Part shown: one piece after another, positions 45,641 to 56,345 of the stretch | Numbering within the stretch: the first letter of the stretch is position 1 | Layout: each line of letters begins with the position of its first letter | Assembly: GCA_015499995.1 (NCBI GenBank) | Contig: JADNRV010000093.1 | Location: 62,001 to 126,000, forward strand | Direction: 5' to 3' | DNA from: Flammula alnicola | Taxonomy: Eukaryota > Basidiomycota > Agaricomycetes > Agaricales > Strophariaceae | Length of the DNA stretch: 64,000 bases | Notes under the pieces: model-generated | Told to the model about the DNA's origin: nothing | Seen by the model: the letters and a program-made list of their open reading frames with translations, nothing else | The model's database searches: none | Program-made: the position numbers and the translations under genes

Positions 45641-48302
45641 ATGTCCTTCATGTCATTCAGCCAGCGAACTGATTCTTTTGGGCCTGTTACAAGGTCGCAC
45701 AGCAGAAATATCAATACCTCTGAGGCTAGCCATCACCGCAGTGCTGAAGACCATTACTGGAGTGCTCAAGACTCGCGCAGTGCTGAAGGCCTTCAGTTCT
45801 CGACACATGCAAGAAACGACAATCACGCAACTTTACAAGGCTCGCGGCGCACAGAAAACCGAACTGTAGTACCTGTGGAATCCATTGCAACTGTAAGATA
45901 CATCACACGCTTGTATTCAAAGACGCAATGTTGCCAACTCACCCCACTGCTTGAAGCAGATCTCAGCATCTCGATATGCGCATATAATCCATCATGCATC
46001 GCGAAACGACCTTTTGGAGCACAAAAATGGTGCATATCTGCAGGTTTTTGACGCATATACTCGCGTCAAAGCAGAGCGCGATTCGATAAAGCAAGTGTGC
46101 TCATCAACTTAACTTGTAGCGCTTATTGACAACTATATATTCTAGGAAAATGCATGAGAACCTCACCGCCGCTGTGGGCTTGTCGCTCCAGAATGCTGCC
46201 AACCCACCTTCTGGATTCTCAGACACCAGCGGCCCTCTGGCACCAATGTCGATCTCCAACAAGGAGAACATGCTCCTTGAAACGGACTATCCAGCTATTA
46301 AGTACTGGAAAAAGAAAATGTACACGAAAGCGATGGACGCGAAGAAGAACGATGGAAGTCTTCTGAAGGTGAACGAGGGAAAGCCGCTGCGAGGGAAGAC
46401 CAGGCTCGCAGAGACTGGGGAGAACGTTGCGATGGATTACATCGAGACTCCTGATGGCAAGTCTATCGATGGTATCACAGCCTCCTCCATTCGCACCTAC
46501 TTACGATCCCTGTTCATCGAGCTCAACAATGCGGCGCTCAAAGGCGGAATTCCGATGCCAACGTCATGGGGCACCTCTTGCGCCTCTATGCGTGATGGCG
46601 TTCTCTTGCGGTTGTATGCAAAATATCCATACGTTCGTTACTGCCAGGATGACTGGAAGGCCGACTATCTGCTCTCACGATCGTACTCAACCTGGAGGAG
46701 CGGCGAGAAGAAGAAGGCCGACAAAATTAAGGTCGAGCCCATCAAGACAGAAGATGTCAAGCCTTTCGATGGCGCCACCAGTGCTGGTCGTGCGGTTGCT
46801 AAGCGCGATCGTTCTCCTGGAACATCAGATGCTGGCGACGACATCTATTGCCCATCGCCACCAAAAAAATCACGGATCGAGATGGCAACGCCTCCACATC
46901 AAGCTCCGAACTTCCCAACGTCCAACGTGATGCCTCCAGTAACCTCTCTTACCTTTTTCCATCTCTCGCTGCCATCCACTGACTCTGTTCCAACATCTGG
47001 CAGCCTCCAACGTCAACAAGTACTGCGCCGACAAGTGTGGGCTCTCCGGTTGCTTCCAGTCCAGCAAAACCCGCTGTAGTTCGCAAAACCCGCGCTGGCA
47101 CCAATCGCAAGGCTCGCACAAGTGCGAGCGCATCTCCAATCCACAATGTCAGCATGGACGAACCTTCCTCAGGTGCCAGAACCAATTCGCAGGCTCCAAC
47201 GACCAGCCCAACCTCGATTCCAGTCACTTCCAGGCCCGCCAGAGCTCCCGCGGCTCGCAAGACCCGCGCTGGTGCTAGTCGCATAGCTCGCACAGCTCCG
47301 GTGGGTGATACCACCATAGATCAAGCTCCTGCTGACACCAGCATCAATTCGCAGGCATCAACAACGAGCCCGACCCCGGATCCAGCTGCTTCCAGCCACG
47401 AAACAGGTCCCGCACCACAGAAGACCTGCATTGGCACTGAGGACGTGGCTCATACAGCCCCAGCATGCGTGGATCAAGCTCCTGCTGATGCCAGCATCGA
47501 TTCGCAGGCATCAGTGGTGACGGATCCAGCTGCTTCCACCCTCGCAGAGCTGCCCGTGACTCGCGCGACTCGCAGTGGCAACGATATCGAGGCTTCTCAG
47601 GCTGTCAATACAGCGCCACTGGCAGCAGATGGCGACAACATGACTTCCGCAGCTCCTGCGGCTGCGATCTCTACCTTAACCAAGCCTGCGATAGTCGCGG
47701 TCGCAAAGCTTGCGCCTATCATTAATCCATTGTAAGTTGCTTCAAATTTCCTGATTGCATTGCTTCGTAGGCTGACACTTTTTCAGGGACATGCTTTTCG
47801 GGCCCCCTACTGGGCCTTCCACCCGTCTCGATGCTTTGATGTCTGAAAAAGCGACTGCACCTGGGCCCACTGGTGAGTTATCTATTCGATTGACTATTCC
47901 TATACAAGCCTACTAACAGGTGAGTTACTATATCTGCAGCCATAACTGGGAGCACGGCGTCGGCAACGTTGAATACAACACCAAAAGATGGCCCCGCGGT
48001 GGGGATGAAGCGCGTTACTGCGAGTACGTCAGCAAAGTGAGTACAGCAATCGCCCGTTTTGAATTCTACTTACCCGCTGCATCCGAAGGAACTTGTGCTA
48101 CATTGCCTACCTCGAGGACCATGAGCCGATTTCCTGTGCGGCTTTCGAGGATTACTACAAGAAGCTACCTAAGGATGAGATTAAGGTGAGCTGCTGGCGC
48201 TGCGAGCGCAACATTCCGCTTATCCAAGTCCACCATTAACGGAACTTTGCTTTTTAGAACTGGAACTCCAAGAGCAGGTTGGCGAAATTGACGCCAGCCT
48301 GA
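45641..48302 (+). CDS. Transposon accessory protein, unknown function
   Basis: Same strand, 107 bp after the transposase stop. Exons include 45641-45892, 46044-46090, 46146-46938, 47004-47731 and three short ones to 48302; all join in frame. One intron (46091-46145) uses a GC-AG pair (AAA|GCAAGT). The first part has a serine/histidine-rich region, then a coiled segment (VFDAYTRVKAERDSIKK). A conserved-looking domain follows (SIRTYLRSLFIELNNAALKGGIPMPTSWG ... YVRYCQDDWKADYLLSRSYSTW). A long Ala/Thr/Pro-rich linker with repeated TRAG and ASTTSPT-type units leads to a C-terminal motif NLCYIAYLEDHEPISCAAFEDYYKKLP. Similar second proteins accompany transposases of this class in mushrooms, to my recollection. 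Possibly a DNA-binding helper; function unproven. Confidence 0.7.
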
Positions 48303-48916
48303 GAATGCTGCATGCCCTTCCCGATGCCCGTGCCAACTTTTCGATCGACAACCATTAACTTGCTCAAGAAACGACTCAAAACTGATTCCAATACAACGCA
48401 CCATTCTTTTTTATCTCGCACAGGTTCTTTTTTCACTCGCTACAGTGCTCTTTATTAGAAGAAACCTCCCAGATACTCAACGGCTGAATGGGAGCAATGT
48501 GAGCTTTCGGCCACCTTGCGAGAAAGATACTGACTTCAATTTGTAGCATTTTGTTTGCCTCCAACCTCGCAGCTTGCTCGCAACAGCCGACACCCGCTAT
48601 CCCGCCACTTGTGCGCCTGACGAGCAGATCCGGCGGAACCAGCTCGATGGCGCTCGATGGCGCTCGACAGGATCATGCAGACGGATCGGCAGCCCCCAGC
48701 TCGATGGCGCTCGATGGGATTGTACCACCGCATGTATGGTTTTGCTTACTGTGGTTGGATGTGGTTGGATGTGGTTTGATAGCTTTCGCTTTGCCTAGTT
48801 CGATTGTGCTCTATGTAGTTCAATGAATACATATATCTGCATACGGAAACAGTCCAGATTGTGTAGCGTGGTAAAAAAAAATTACCCAGTTTTATATAGT
48901 TATATCTAGATTTCTG
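48303..48916. other. Right subterminal region of the Tnp2 element
   Basis: Non-coding. Contains repeated CGATGGCGCTCGATGG units (about 48645-48715) and GTGGTTGGAT repeats (about 48753-48775), plausible transposase-binding subterminal repeats. Confidence 0.5.
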
Positions 48917-48937
48917 CCCTTTTCACTGGGTCTCACG
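48917..48937. repeat. Right TIR and target duplication of Tnp2 element
   Basis: CCCTTTTCACTGGG (48917-48930) followed by TCTCACG (48931-48937). Confidence 0.85.
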
Positions 48938-49512
48938 TCTCATGTCCCCGGGCACAGGCAGGATAAGGTCTCCAATCGTCCATTCGTCCATTCGTTCCTG
49001 CCTTGCCACCGATCGGTGCCTACCTCGACGAGATTGAAGACTTCTACGAGCTCCTGGACCAGCCCGGAGCGCGTTCGTGCGATGGTAGATGATAAGTTGA
49101 AAGATGCTCGGCCTCGAGAGAAGATGGAGATGACGTAGAGGGCGTGGCGGAGTGGATGGCTGATGTGGGCGATGTCTGGAGTTTCGCAGCTGAGATGCTG
49201 CGTCGACGAGATGCGAGCGTCTCACGGAGAGTTCGTAGACGATCTCCCTCTACCACACATTTCTTAGACTCGGGTAGAATTTGGAGAATGAATGAAATAC
49301 ATACTCTTTTCGTTCTCCTTCCTGAGCTTCGCTAGACCGTTTTGGAGTTCCTCCACCTGCCTTTGACAAGCGGCGAGATTTGCTCGGGAGAGTCTGGCTT
49401 GTGTCATCGTCTCAGAAAGCGCCTTTTTTGCCTTGTATACATGTTCATCTCTGTCCGATGCATAATGCTGCGTCTGCGGTCGTAGATCATGGACACTGCA
49501 CCGACATTGAGG
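48931..49512 (-). pseudogene. Broken Atg14-like duplicate, N-terminal part
   Basis: Matches 36037-36615 of the intact gene: WTIGDLILPVPGDM, the arginine-rich RTLRETLASRRRSISAAKLQTSPTSAIHSATPS and the coiled-coil exon. Small deletions shift the frame (for example around 49010-49020, 49090-49110 and 49245-49290). It is separated from its other half by the Tnp2 element and cut at 49520 by a MITE. Confidence 0.8.
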
Positions 49513-49520
49513 TTCGTTAC

Positions 49521-49976
49521 AGGCCCCGGGAAGCTACTGGTATTTGGTGTCTTTGGCAGGTGGAAAACAATGATGGGGATGCCACGCCCGTCGTCGAGCA
49601 CAAAAAACCCTAGGAATGCACCAAACGATACCTTAAGGCAATGCAAAGATGTGTGCCAAGTTTGAGCCTCCCAACTGCCTTCGTTCTTGAGATAATAATG
49701 ATATAAAGAAAAATATTTCGTCCAAATTCCGCCCTCAAATCCGCAAATCTATCAAATTTGGGCCTCAAATCCGCAAATTTTTTAACACTATATGTCATTT
49801 TCCCACGCCCTGGCTCGGATTTCCGGGACAACATGGGTGCCAATCGACAGCTTTTAAGCCTAGCTATCTATGCCAGGTGGTCCGGAGGGGTTTCCTTGAA
49901 ATTTGACGCCGCAAAGTGCAAAATAGTGCAAAATACCGTGAAATGGACAACAAATATAAGCAGCTTCCCGGGGCCT
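49521..49976. mobile_element. hAT-like MITE, 456 bp
   Basis: Perfect 15-bp terminal inverted repeats AGGCCCCGGGAAGCT (49521-49535, and its complement at 49962-49976) and an 8-bp target duplication TTCGTTAC (49513-49520 and 49977-49984). No transposase is encoded. An 8-bp duplication fits the hAT superfamily, though other superfamilies also make 8 bp. Confidence 0.85.
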
Positions 49977-49984
49977 TTCGTTAC

Positions 49985-50644
49985 CTCGCGAAATTTACGG
50001 CTCTAACCACACGATGTGAAGAATGAGGTTAGGGTTAGAGTGCTGTCTTTGTACACGCGGTGACAGTCTCGGCTAATGTGACCATTCTTGTCTGTGACTG
50101 CCACCATGCGACGGTGCTCGATGAGCAGGCTGAGGCTCTGGCCTGCAGTCTCGCTTTCTTTTACCCCACCCTCCACTCCCTTGAACTTGCATAAGCATTG
50201 ATGCGACATTTTATCTGACAAGACAAGTCGCCTCAACGGGACCGAGAACAATGCCAAATGATGGACATTGGGTAAGCACAAGTTCTTCCCTCCCGCCCAT
50301 CGCAGCTCGTCTCGGTCCCCAACGGGATTTCTGTTAGACCAAAAGCCTTACGGCTTTCCCCACATAATGCGCTCTCTACATCTTCTGCATACGCTACAGC
50401 TACCTCATGTTCACATCGCTACTCATGTAAGATTGAACATCTACTAAGCACGAGACAGCGAGCACAGTAGCGTTGCGTATATAAGTCCGGAGGGTGTATG
50501 TAATTATGTAATATACATATCCAATTTTCCGCTAATGTAAATTACAAAAAGTGTACTGTAAATTACGTTTTTTAGGATGCACGTGACCTTTTAGGCAGCA
50601 GAACCGCAGCGTCGAGCAGCGCGACGACGACGGGTTTCTCGTCA
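49985..50644. other. Non-coding part of the block inserted in duplication copy 2
   Basis: This sequence has no counterpart in copy 1. No gene recognised; it ends with TGTAAATTAC repeats. Confidence 0.4.
50536..50566. repeat. TGTAAATTAC repeats, left pair
   Basis: Two exact copies at 50536-50545 and 50557-50566; GCACGTGAC follows at about 50579. Confidence 0.6.
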
Positions 50645-50971
50645 CTATACCCACGATGGCAATTCAAATACACCACTCTCCTCCTTCTCCTCACTGCCAA
50701 CCATGACTTTCTGCGACAAAAAGGCAGCTTTCGCTACCTTCCTAACCACCGGGCCGTCTGCCAAAATCTCTTCAAGCTCGACGGATGCCATGTCAATATC
50801 CAGTAGCCGTTCAACGTCGAAGAATTTGATGACAGGATTCGGGTGGGCTAATTTTCGGACCTGAGATAATAAGGTTAGAAAGCATCGCAAGAGGCAGAGC
50901 AGGGTAAGTACGCACTCGTGAAGGCCTTGCATTTCTATAATACCCTCAGGCTCCAACTTGGGCCATTGCAA
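50645..50971 (-). CDS. Hypothetical small protein
   Basis: Starts MQWPKLEPEGIIEMQGLHE, followed by a likely intron (GTGCGTACTT...CTCAG). It then reads VRKLAHPNPVIKFFDVERLLDIDMASVELEEILADGPVVRKVAKAAFLSQKVMVG...FELPSWV. The second part looks like real coding sequence (helical, acidic), but I do not recognise it. It lies between the two clusters of TGTAAATTAC repeats. Confidence 0.35.
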   Translation of the reverse strand: MQWPKLEPEGIIEMQGLHECVLTLLCLLRCFLTLLSQVRKLAHPNPVIKFFDVERLLDIDMASVELEEILADGPVVRKVAKAAFLSQKVMVGSEEKEESGVFELPSWV

Positions 50972-51075
50972 TAACCGTGCTGACTGTCTGGCGGTTTCAT
51001 TGGGCAGTATTGCTTATTACCCTTGGACATTATATACATTATATACATGACCCTCCTCCCAAGATGTATATAAGT

Positions 51076-51108
51076 AGTAAATTACTGTAAATTACCTATG
51101 TAAATTAC
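51076..51108. repeat. TGTAAATTAC repeats, right triplet
   Basis: Copies at 51076 (first base changed), 51086 and 51099; GCACGTGAC again follows, at about 51196. Confidence 0.6.
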
Positions 51109-51440
51109 ACCTGGTATAAAAACCCCCACTTAGATACGCAACCCTAGAGCACAGTACAAAGATAATATATTATATAAGATAAAGAGCGCACGTACTGCAC
51201 GTGACGTTGGCGGCCCTACCTTATTTAAATTAATTTATTAATATAAGGCTGGCCTTTGGCATCCTCGTCGTCTCAGCATCCCTTCGATCTTTACTCCGCT
51301 GTATCTCTACCGTCAACCAAAGCCTTCTGTCACTTCATACGTCGCCAAACTCTTCTCTAGTACGTATTAGCTTTGCCTCCCTTTTCGTCACAATTGCTAA
51401 CGAAATTCCACTCCCCTCCCCCCAGGTCGTGCCGCAGGTT

Positions 51441-52451
51441 ATGTCGCTTCGTGATATCGTCCTCGATTACTTCAAAAAGCTATCTGGGGTCGACGAGACC
51501 AACAATTTTGACCTTTATCTGCCGAATGTAGGGCGCGCTTTTGTCAAGTACGGCGATGACGACATTCTCGTCGAAGCTGAGACCCAGGCATTTTTCTACC
51601 GCCTCGCCCAGGGAGACAGCTCGGCTCCCCGCATACCCCAGGTATACGGCGCCTTCCACGGCACTCGTGGACGATACTTTCTTGTCATGGAGTACGTCGT
51701 AGCGCCGACCCTGGAGGAATGGGCTCCTACGGAAGCCTTGAAGAGAAAGATCGAGGTTTTAAACCTTGCCGCATCAGTCGCCGCTCCAGCTGTTCATTGG
51801 CTTCTCCACCAAAAGGTTCCCCCCTCCACGTTTGGAAGGATTCCGCAGTCGAAGGCGTGTGCTCGGCACCGCTTCTTCAAGGATAATTGGGCGCCGCTGG
51901 ACTTTGCTGATGCCAAAGCGCTCACGATATACGTCAACAAGGTATGGCTTTACGTTGATTGATTTCACGGCTCGTTCGTAACCATTGCTCCCATAGGCGC
52001 TCTCAAGGTGTGTGCCGCCTAAGCCACCACCCATTGATTTCACCTCTGCGCCTAATGTCATTTATCACTCCGACGTCAAGATGGACAATTTCCTCGTTGA
52101 CGACGACCATCGCATCTGGCTGATCGACTTCCAGCACATCGGCGTTCTCCCACTACCGTTCTGCCAATACGCCTTCTACAGTGTCGGCAACGCCTTTGCT
52201 GCTGCTGTTGGCAATTTGCTCAATATTGAGCTGCACGATGATGTCCACATGATGGGACGGGCCGCAGCCATAATTGGGCAGTCTGGGAACGACTCGTTCG
52301 GTTCGTACTCTCCCACTTACATCGCCACACGAGACGGAAGCTGACGGCCAATGCAGGACTTGACAGAGACGGCCTGCCGGCTCGTCCCAAGGTTCGGCAC
52401 CGAGGAGCATGGGGCAATGGCAAGGCCAGCGTTAATCGCACGGGGGAATGA
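51441..52451 (+). CDS. APH/protein-kinase-like phosphotransferase
   Basis: The ATG at 51441 follows a likely 5'-leader intron (acceptor CCCCCCAG at 51425). Exon 1 reads MSLRDIVLDYFKKL, FVKYGDDDILVEAETQAFFYRLAQ, PQVYGAFHGTRGRYFLVMEYV and CARHRFFKDNWAPLDFADAKAL. Exon 2 has the catalytic-loop motif VIYHSDVKMDNFLVDDDHRIWLIDFQHIGVLP (HxDxxxxN, then IDF). Exon 3 is short and ends VNRTGE. About 280 aa, typical of the small agaricomycete kinase-like/aminoglycoside-phosphotransferase-like proteins, whose substrates are unknown. The glycine loop is degenerate but an ATP-binding fold is likely. It is intact and sits in a block absent from duplication copy 1, so it came with an insertion or rearrangement. 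Confidence 0.75.
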
Positions 52452-53134
52452 AAAGCTGATGTTGGAGCGGGATGGGGTTCTACTTGGTAAATTCACAGAA
52501 TGAGCGTTTCGAATTCAAAGAACTCGAGAGTCGAGGATGGAACAATACGGGTACGACCCTTTGCAATAAAATCACTTCTTCGAGAAAGGAAGGAAGGAAG
52601 TTTATATACTTGTTCGTGCATGCATTTGAATCCATTGTACTTATAAGAACAGCAAAAGAATAGAATGCTGACCGCACTACTATAGTCCCTGTCGTCGTTC
52701 GCATTCTGCCGCGACATCCGTATGGCACAATTCATATGGAAATTCCAGGCTTGAAATCGTTCCATGTGCAAAATTGGGCCTTCTGGTTTGCAACGTTGAA
52801 CTTGCAATGGAGTTAAACGGAACTACAGAGAATGGTATAAAGTAAATTAAATGGCTAGACGTGCTGCGCTGGAGGGATGTAAAGTGACTCGAAAAGGATC
52901 AAGGTGACTGGAGAAAAAGGGAAGAATGGCAGTGTTTCATGGAAAGATAAGATAACGATGTTGATGAGATGATCACATGTGGGCCGTAAATTCACATTCG
53001 CACGAACACTTACACAGCTCTCGGGCGCTGGCGTGAGTTCAGAATCATAGCACTTGCTAGTCCTCCCGCCATCTTGTTACTTGCGACCTCTACTGATCCG
53101 ACAAAGTCATTCAAGGGCATATATTTTCTACTAG
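52452..53134. other. 5' region of NACHT copy 2 with repeated module
   Basis: No gene. From about 52690 the sequence matches the region upstream of NACHT copy 1, without the 344-bp insertion found there. A segment GAATAGAATGCTGACCGCAC (52661-52680) recurs with small changes at about 55709-55728. Confidence 0.55.
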
Positions 53135-55528
53135 ATGTTCTCGCGAAGTAACCTCAACGTCCTCGGGGGTTCATTCACTCAGGTTACCGAGTTGCATAGC
53201 GGTCCTCCAGGTGCGAAACAGTTACTTTGGATGTAGCTGACAACCACTGAACTGATTGCGTGATACGAGCAGCCTTTGAACGCCTGCAACAAGCAACTGC
53301 ATCTGCAGCCTTTCACAACTCCAACGGAAAGTCCGCGATTGCTCAGAGCATCGCTGAGCTTTGCGACGCGGCGAACATCCTCCTGGCCACCTTCTTTTTC
53401 TCTAGGTCTGATCATACCCGAAATCGCGGCGACGCCCTTATCCCTACCCTCGCGTACCAACTAGCCTCCAATATTCCTGGAGCACGCGCACGAATTGAGA
53501 AGATAGTCGACCGTGATCCACTGATCTTCAAGCGATCGTTGGATGCGCAAATCAAATCCCTCCTCGTCGACCCCATCCAAGACCTTGTCGCCTCGGGATA
53601 CTTCAACGATCCCAGTTCCTCCCCTCGATTGATTATCATTGATGGCCTCGACGAGTGTCAAGATTTCCGAGTACAGCACCAGATCATCGAATCTATTGCA
53701 CATGCGCTCCAACAGCATCACTTGCCATTCATCTTTCTTATCGTGAGCCGACCTGAGCAACATATCTCGTATTCATTCAATTCCGGACGACTTCCCGAAC
53801 TTCGAATCTCCCTGGCTTTGGACAACTCGTTTCACCCTGATGATGATATTCGGCTCTTCCTTCAAGACTCTTTTCTCCGTATTAAGAACACCCACCCAAA
53901 GATGCATTACATTCCTGCTGACTGGCCTCTCTCCGACGTTATCGAGTCACTGGTCGAAAAAGCATCCGCCCAGTTCATCTACGCTGCAACTGTCATGAGG
54001 TACACATCTTCGATCCGTCACATACCCACGAATCGACTAGACATTATCCTAGGTTCGCGTCCTGCTCACAATGACACGCCTTTTGCCGAGCTTGACGCGC
54101 TGTATATGCACATAATGTCATCCTTGGACGACGTCGAGTCGGCGTTACTAATCATTGGGGTCGTCTTTCTCAGATATAAAGATCCATTTTTCAGATGTAT
54201 GGGCTTCACGTTACACGATATCGCGAAATGCCTGGCTTTAAACCCAGAGGATGTTGAAGTTACCCTAGGCGATCTTGCCTCTGTGATCGAGATTGATACA
54301 GGGAATATATACGGTCCGGCGATACGAGTTTTACATGCCTCTCTAGGGGACTTTCTCTTTGACATGGCTAGATCCCGACAATTCTACGTTAATCCGCAAT
54401 TAACGCATGCAAAATTTGCAAATCAATGTTTACAGGATCTCAAGGCAGAAGGTAAGCATAATGCCATTAATGGCATCCGTTAATTCTAATTCTCAAGTTA
54501 TGCGATAGATGATTCAACGTTTGAATACGCCTACAAAGCACTATACTTCCACTTGAATCAGGCTCTTCCAACGTCAGATCTGAGAAGGAGTATCCTTGAT
54601 CTTTCTCTCGACGATATGCTACAGCATCTAGTAAATGCCCCATTTGCCAGATTCGACACCTTTAAATTATTCAATTCCCTTCCTCGTTGGATCACCTCAT
54701 TTCTAGAATCTATTAAAATGCTTGTGCGTATTCGCATTTTCGATACACTTGTCTTCTACATTTGGGGTATTGATTGTTTCATAGGGGTTCGAAGATTCTG
54801 ACGACATATATGCTCATCACCTTGCATCTTACGAGCGATTAATAATGATGGAACTCGACAAGTATGGATGGAAAGCTCCAACCAAGTTCCTTCTCTCGAC
54901 TGTGTGCATAGTTTGCTCAACTGCGGAATTTCCGTCATCTCCGTGGATGTCTGCTCAGATAGACTACCATGCCGAAAGCCAGTTGCACTTGTACGATATA
55001 GCCCGGCAGGACCCCGAGCACCTCATAGCATTTTTGGGGGACTCAATGAAGTCTGGGAGATATGCAATGGGGGACGACAAATACGCAGTCGCCGCTCTGT
55101 GGTGCTTGGTTGTTCTCGGACATCCGAGCCAGCAGTTTCCTGCTAGATACACGAACCACGATCTCGAGATGCGCCAGAATTCCCCGTGGCGGTGGCGAAA
55201 ATTGGCAACATGTGGGTTTTTCAAGAAACGACGACAAGTCGCACTAAAGACTTGGAAAAGCTGGGACAATGTCATTATTCTTGTCAGGCCCGGTCGCCCT
55301 TTCGCTAAATTCCATCGACAGTGGGAAAACCACAGACGGCACTCGCGCCAGGTATATTCCTTCATCTTGAAATTCCTTCCAGCAATTTTGGACAGATCAG
55401 GGAAATTGGACCTATTGGTCAAGCTGGCACGCCGACGTTCTTTCGCAGACACATCGCTCAAATATCCACGTCGGACCAAAAGAGCGAAGGAAGCCATGGA
55501 AAGATATGTAGCTAGGGTAGCAGGTTAG
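53135..55528 (+). CDS. NACHT-like protein, copy 2 (Walker A region deleted)
   Basis: Same four-exon plan as copy 1 (53135-53210, 53273-54451, 54509-54723, 54785-55528), all in frame. The N-terminal module has one FTQV unit instead of two. After AFHNS the next residues are NGKSAIAQ: 43 residues spanning DPPRCHP...RTRVAVL to GPAGS are gone, so only GKS remains of the P-loop. Walker B (LIIIDGLDECQD) is intact. The downstream helical region is open to the stop but more diverged, ending KYPRRTKRAKEAMERYVARVAG. The family binds and hydrolyses nucleotide, so this copy is unlikely to bind ATP normally. It could be a decoy, a partner of copy 1, or an early pseudogene with its frame still open. Confidence 0.75.
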
Positions 55529-56254
55529 GGCAGCGTGGAGGGAGAGGCGTCGTGGATATACATAGCTACACAGTGGAGCACGGGCGCGTCGAGACTGGAA
55601 GGTGGCAACCGTGCATTCCGTATCGAGACGCGCTGGCATACATTAACCTGCACACCTCTTAATGCATTTGAACGCGTTCAAGTTCTTGTACTTAGAAGAA
55701 TATTAAGAGAATAGAACGCTGACCGCACCATCATGACATTGGTGCGCACCTGCCCAATCCTGGGGCTTAGAAAAGACCGGCAGTCGCAGGCTAATATACT
55801 AGCATATTTTTGGAGCCGAGTCATGGAATAGAGTAACGTATTCCGGAACTCGAAGTTGCCCAGCGTAGGTAGGGAAAGCGAGATACCAGATGGTCCCCCA
55901 CTGTCGTCATTCGCATTGTCGTTACAGTTTCAGCCATTGCCGCTACATCCCTATCGTGCAATTCATAAGGAAACTCCGGGCTTGAAGGCGTTCTATGCGC
56001 ACAATATGGCCTTCTGGTTCAGCCTTCCACATTTCAAACATCGTGATTTGGTTAGGGTGGGCCGTGCTCTGGCCCTGTCATGAGACGGACTGGTTCACAA
56101 AGGCAAAAGAATTTCCAAATCCATCACTAAATCCGTTAAGTCCTACTGTGGACACTTGCAAAGAAAAAGCCCATTGTTCACCATGCCCAGGCGAAGCCAC
56201 TCGTTGATAAGGACACCTAATTCCAGAACTAGGTTCAAGATGGTCATCGGGCTT
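55529..56254. other. Spacer with vestige of a third duplication unit
   Basis: Homology to copy 1 downstream sequence ends near 55620. The stretch 55660-55730 resembles 52615-52680, and 55880-56020 resembles 36935-37080. So part of the NACHT upstream module is present a third time with no NACHT gene after it. Confidence 0.55.
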
Positions 56255-56274
56255 CGGACGGTCAAATATAAGAT
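56255..56274 (+). promoter_or_regulatory. TATA-type promoter of paralogue C
   Basis: CGGACGGTCAAATATAAGAT matches the promoter of paralogue B; the ATG follows 72 nt downstream. Confidence 0.5.
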
Positions 56275-56345
56275 GAAGGACGACAATCCACTCTTTGAAC
56301 CAACCCCCACCCCCAACTTGAATTCTTGTACTTGTCGTATCGTTA

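Larger units (their letters stand above)
42040..48930 (+). mobile_element. Complete Tnp2-type DNA transposon (6.9 kb)
   Basis: Bounded by terminal inverted repeats CCCAGTGAGAAAGGG (42040-42054) and CCCTTTTCACTGGG (48917-48930), which are inverse complements except for one indel. The 7-bp direct repeat TCTCACG sits immediately outside each end (42033-42039 and 48931-48937). The element lies within an intron of the duplicated Atg14-like gene, and the flanking halves of that gene resume on each side. Inside are two same-strand genes with open, spliceable exons: a Tnp2-like transposase and an accessory protein. Subterminal short repeats occur on both sides, for example CGATCCGTAT twice near 42080-42125 and GCTCGATGG several times near 48640-48715. 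Everything suggests a structurally complete and fairly young insertion. Confidence 0.85.
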
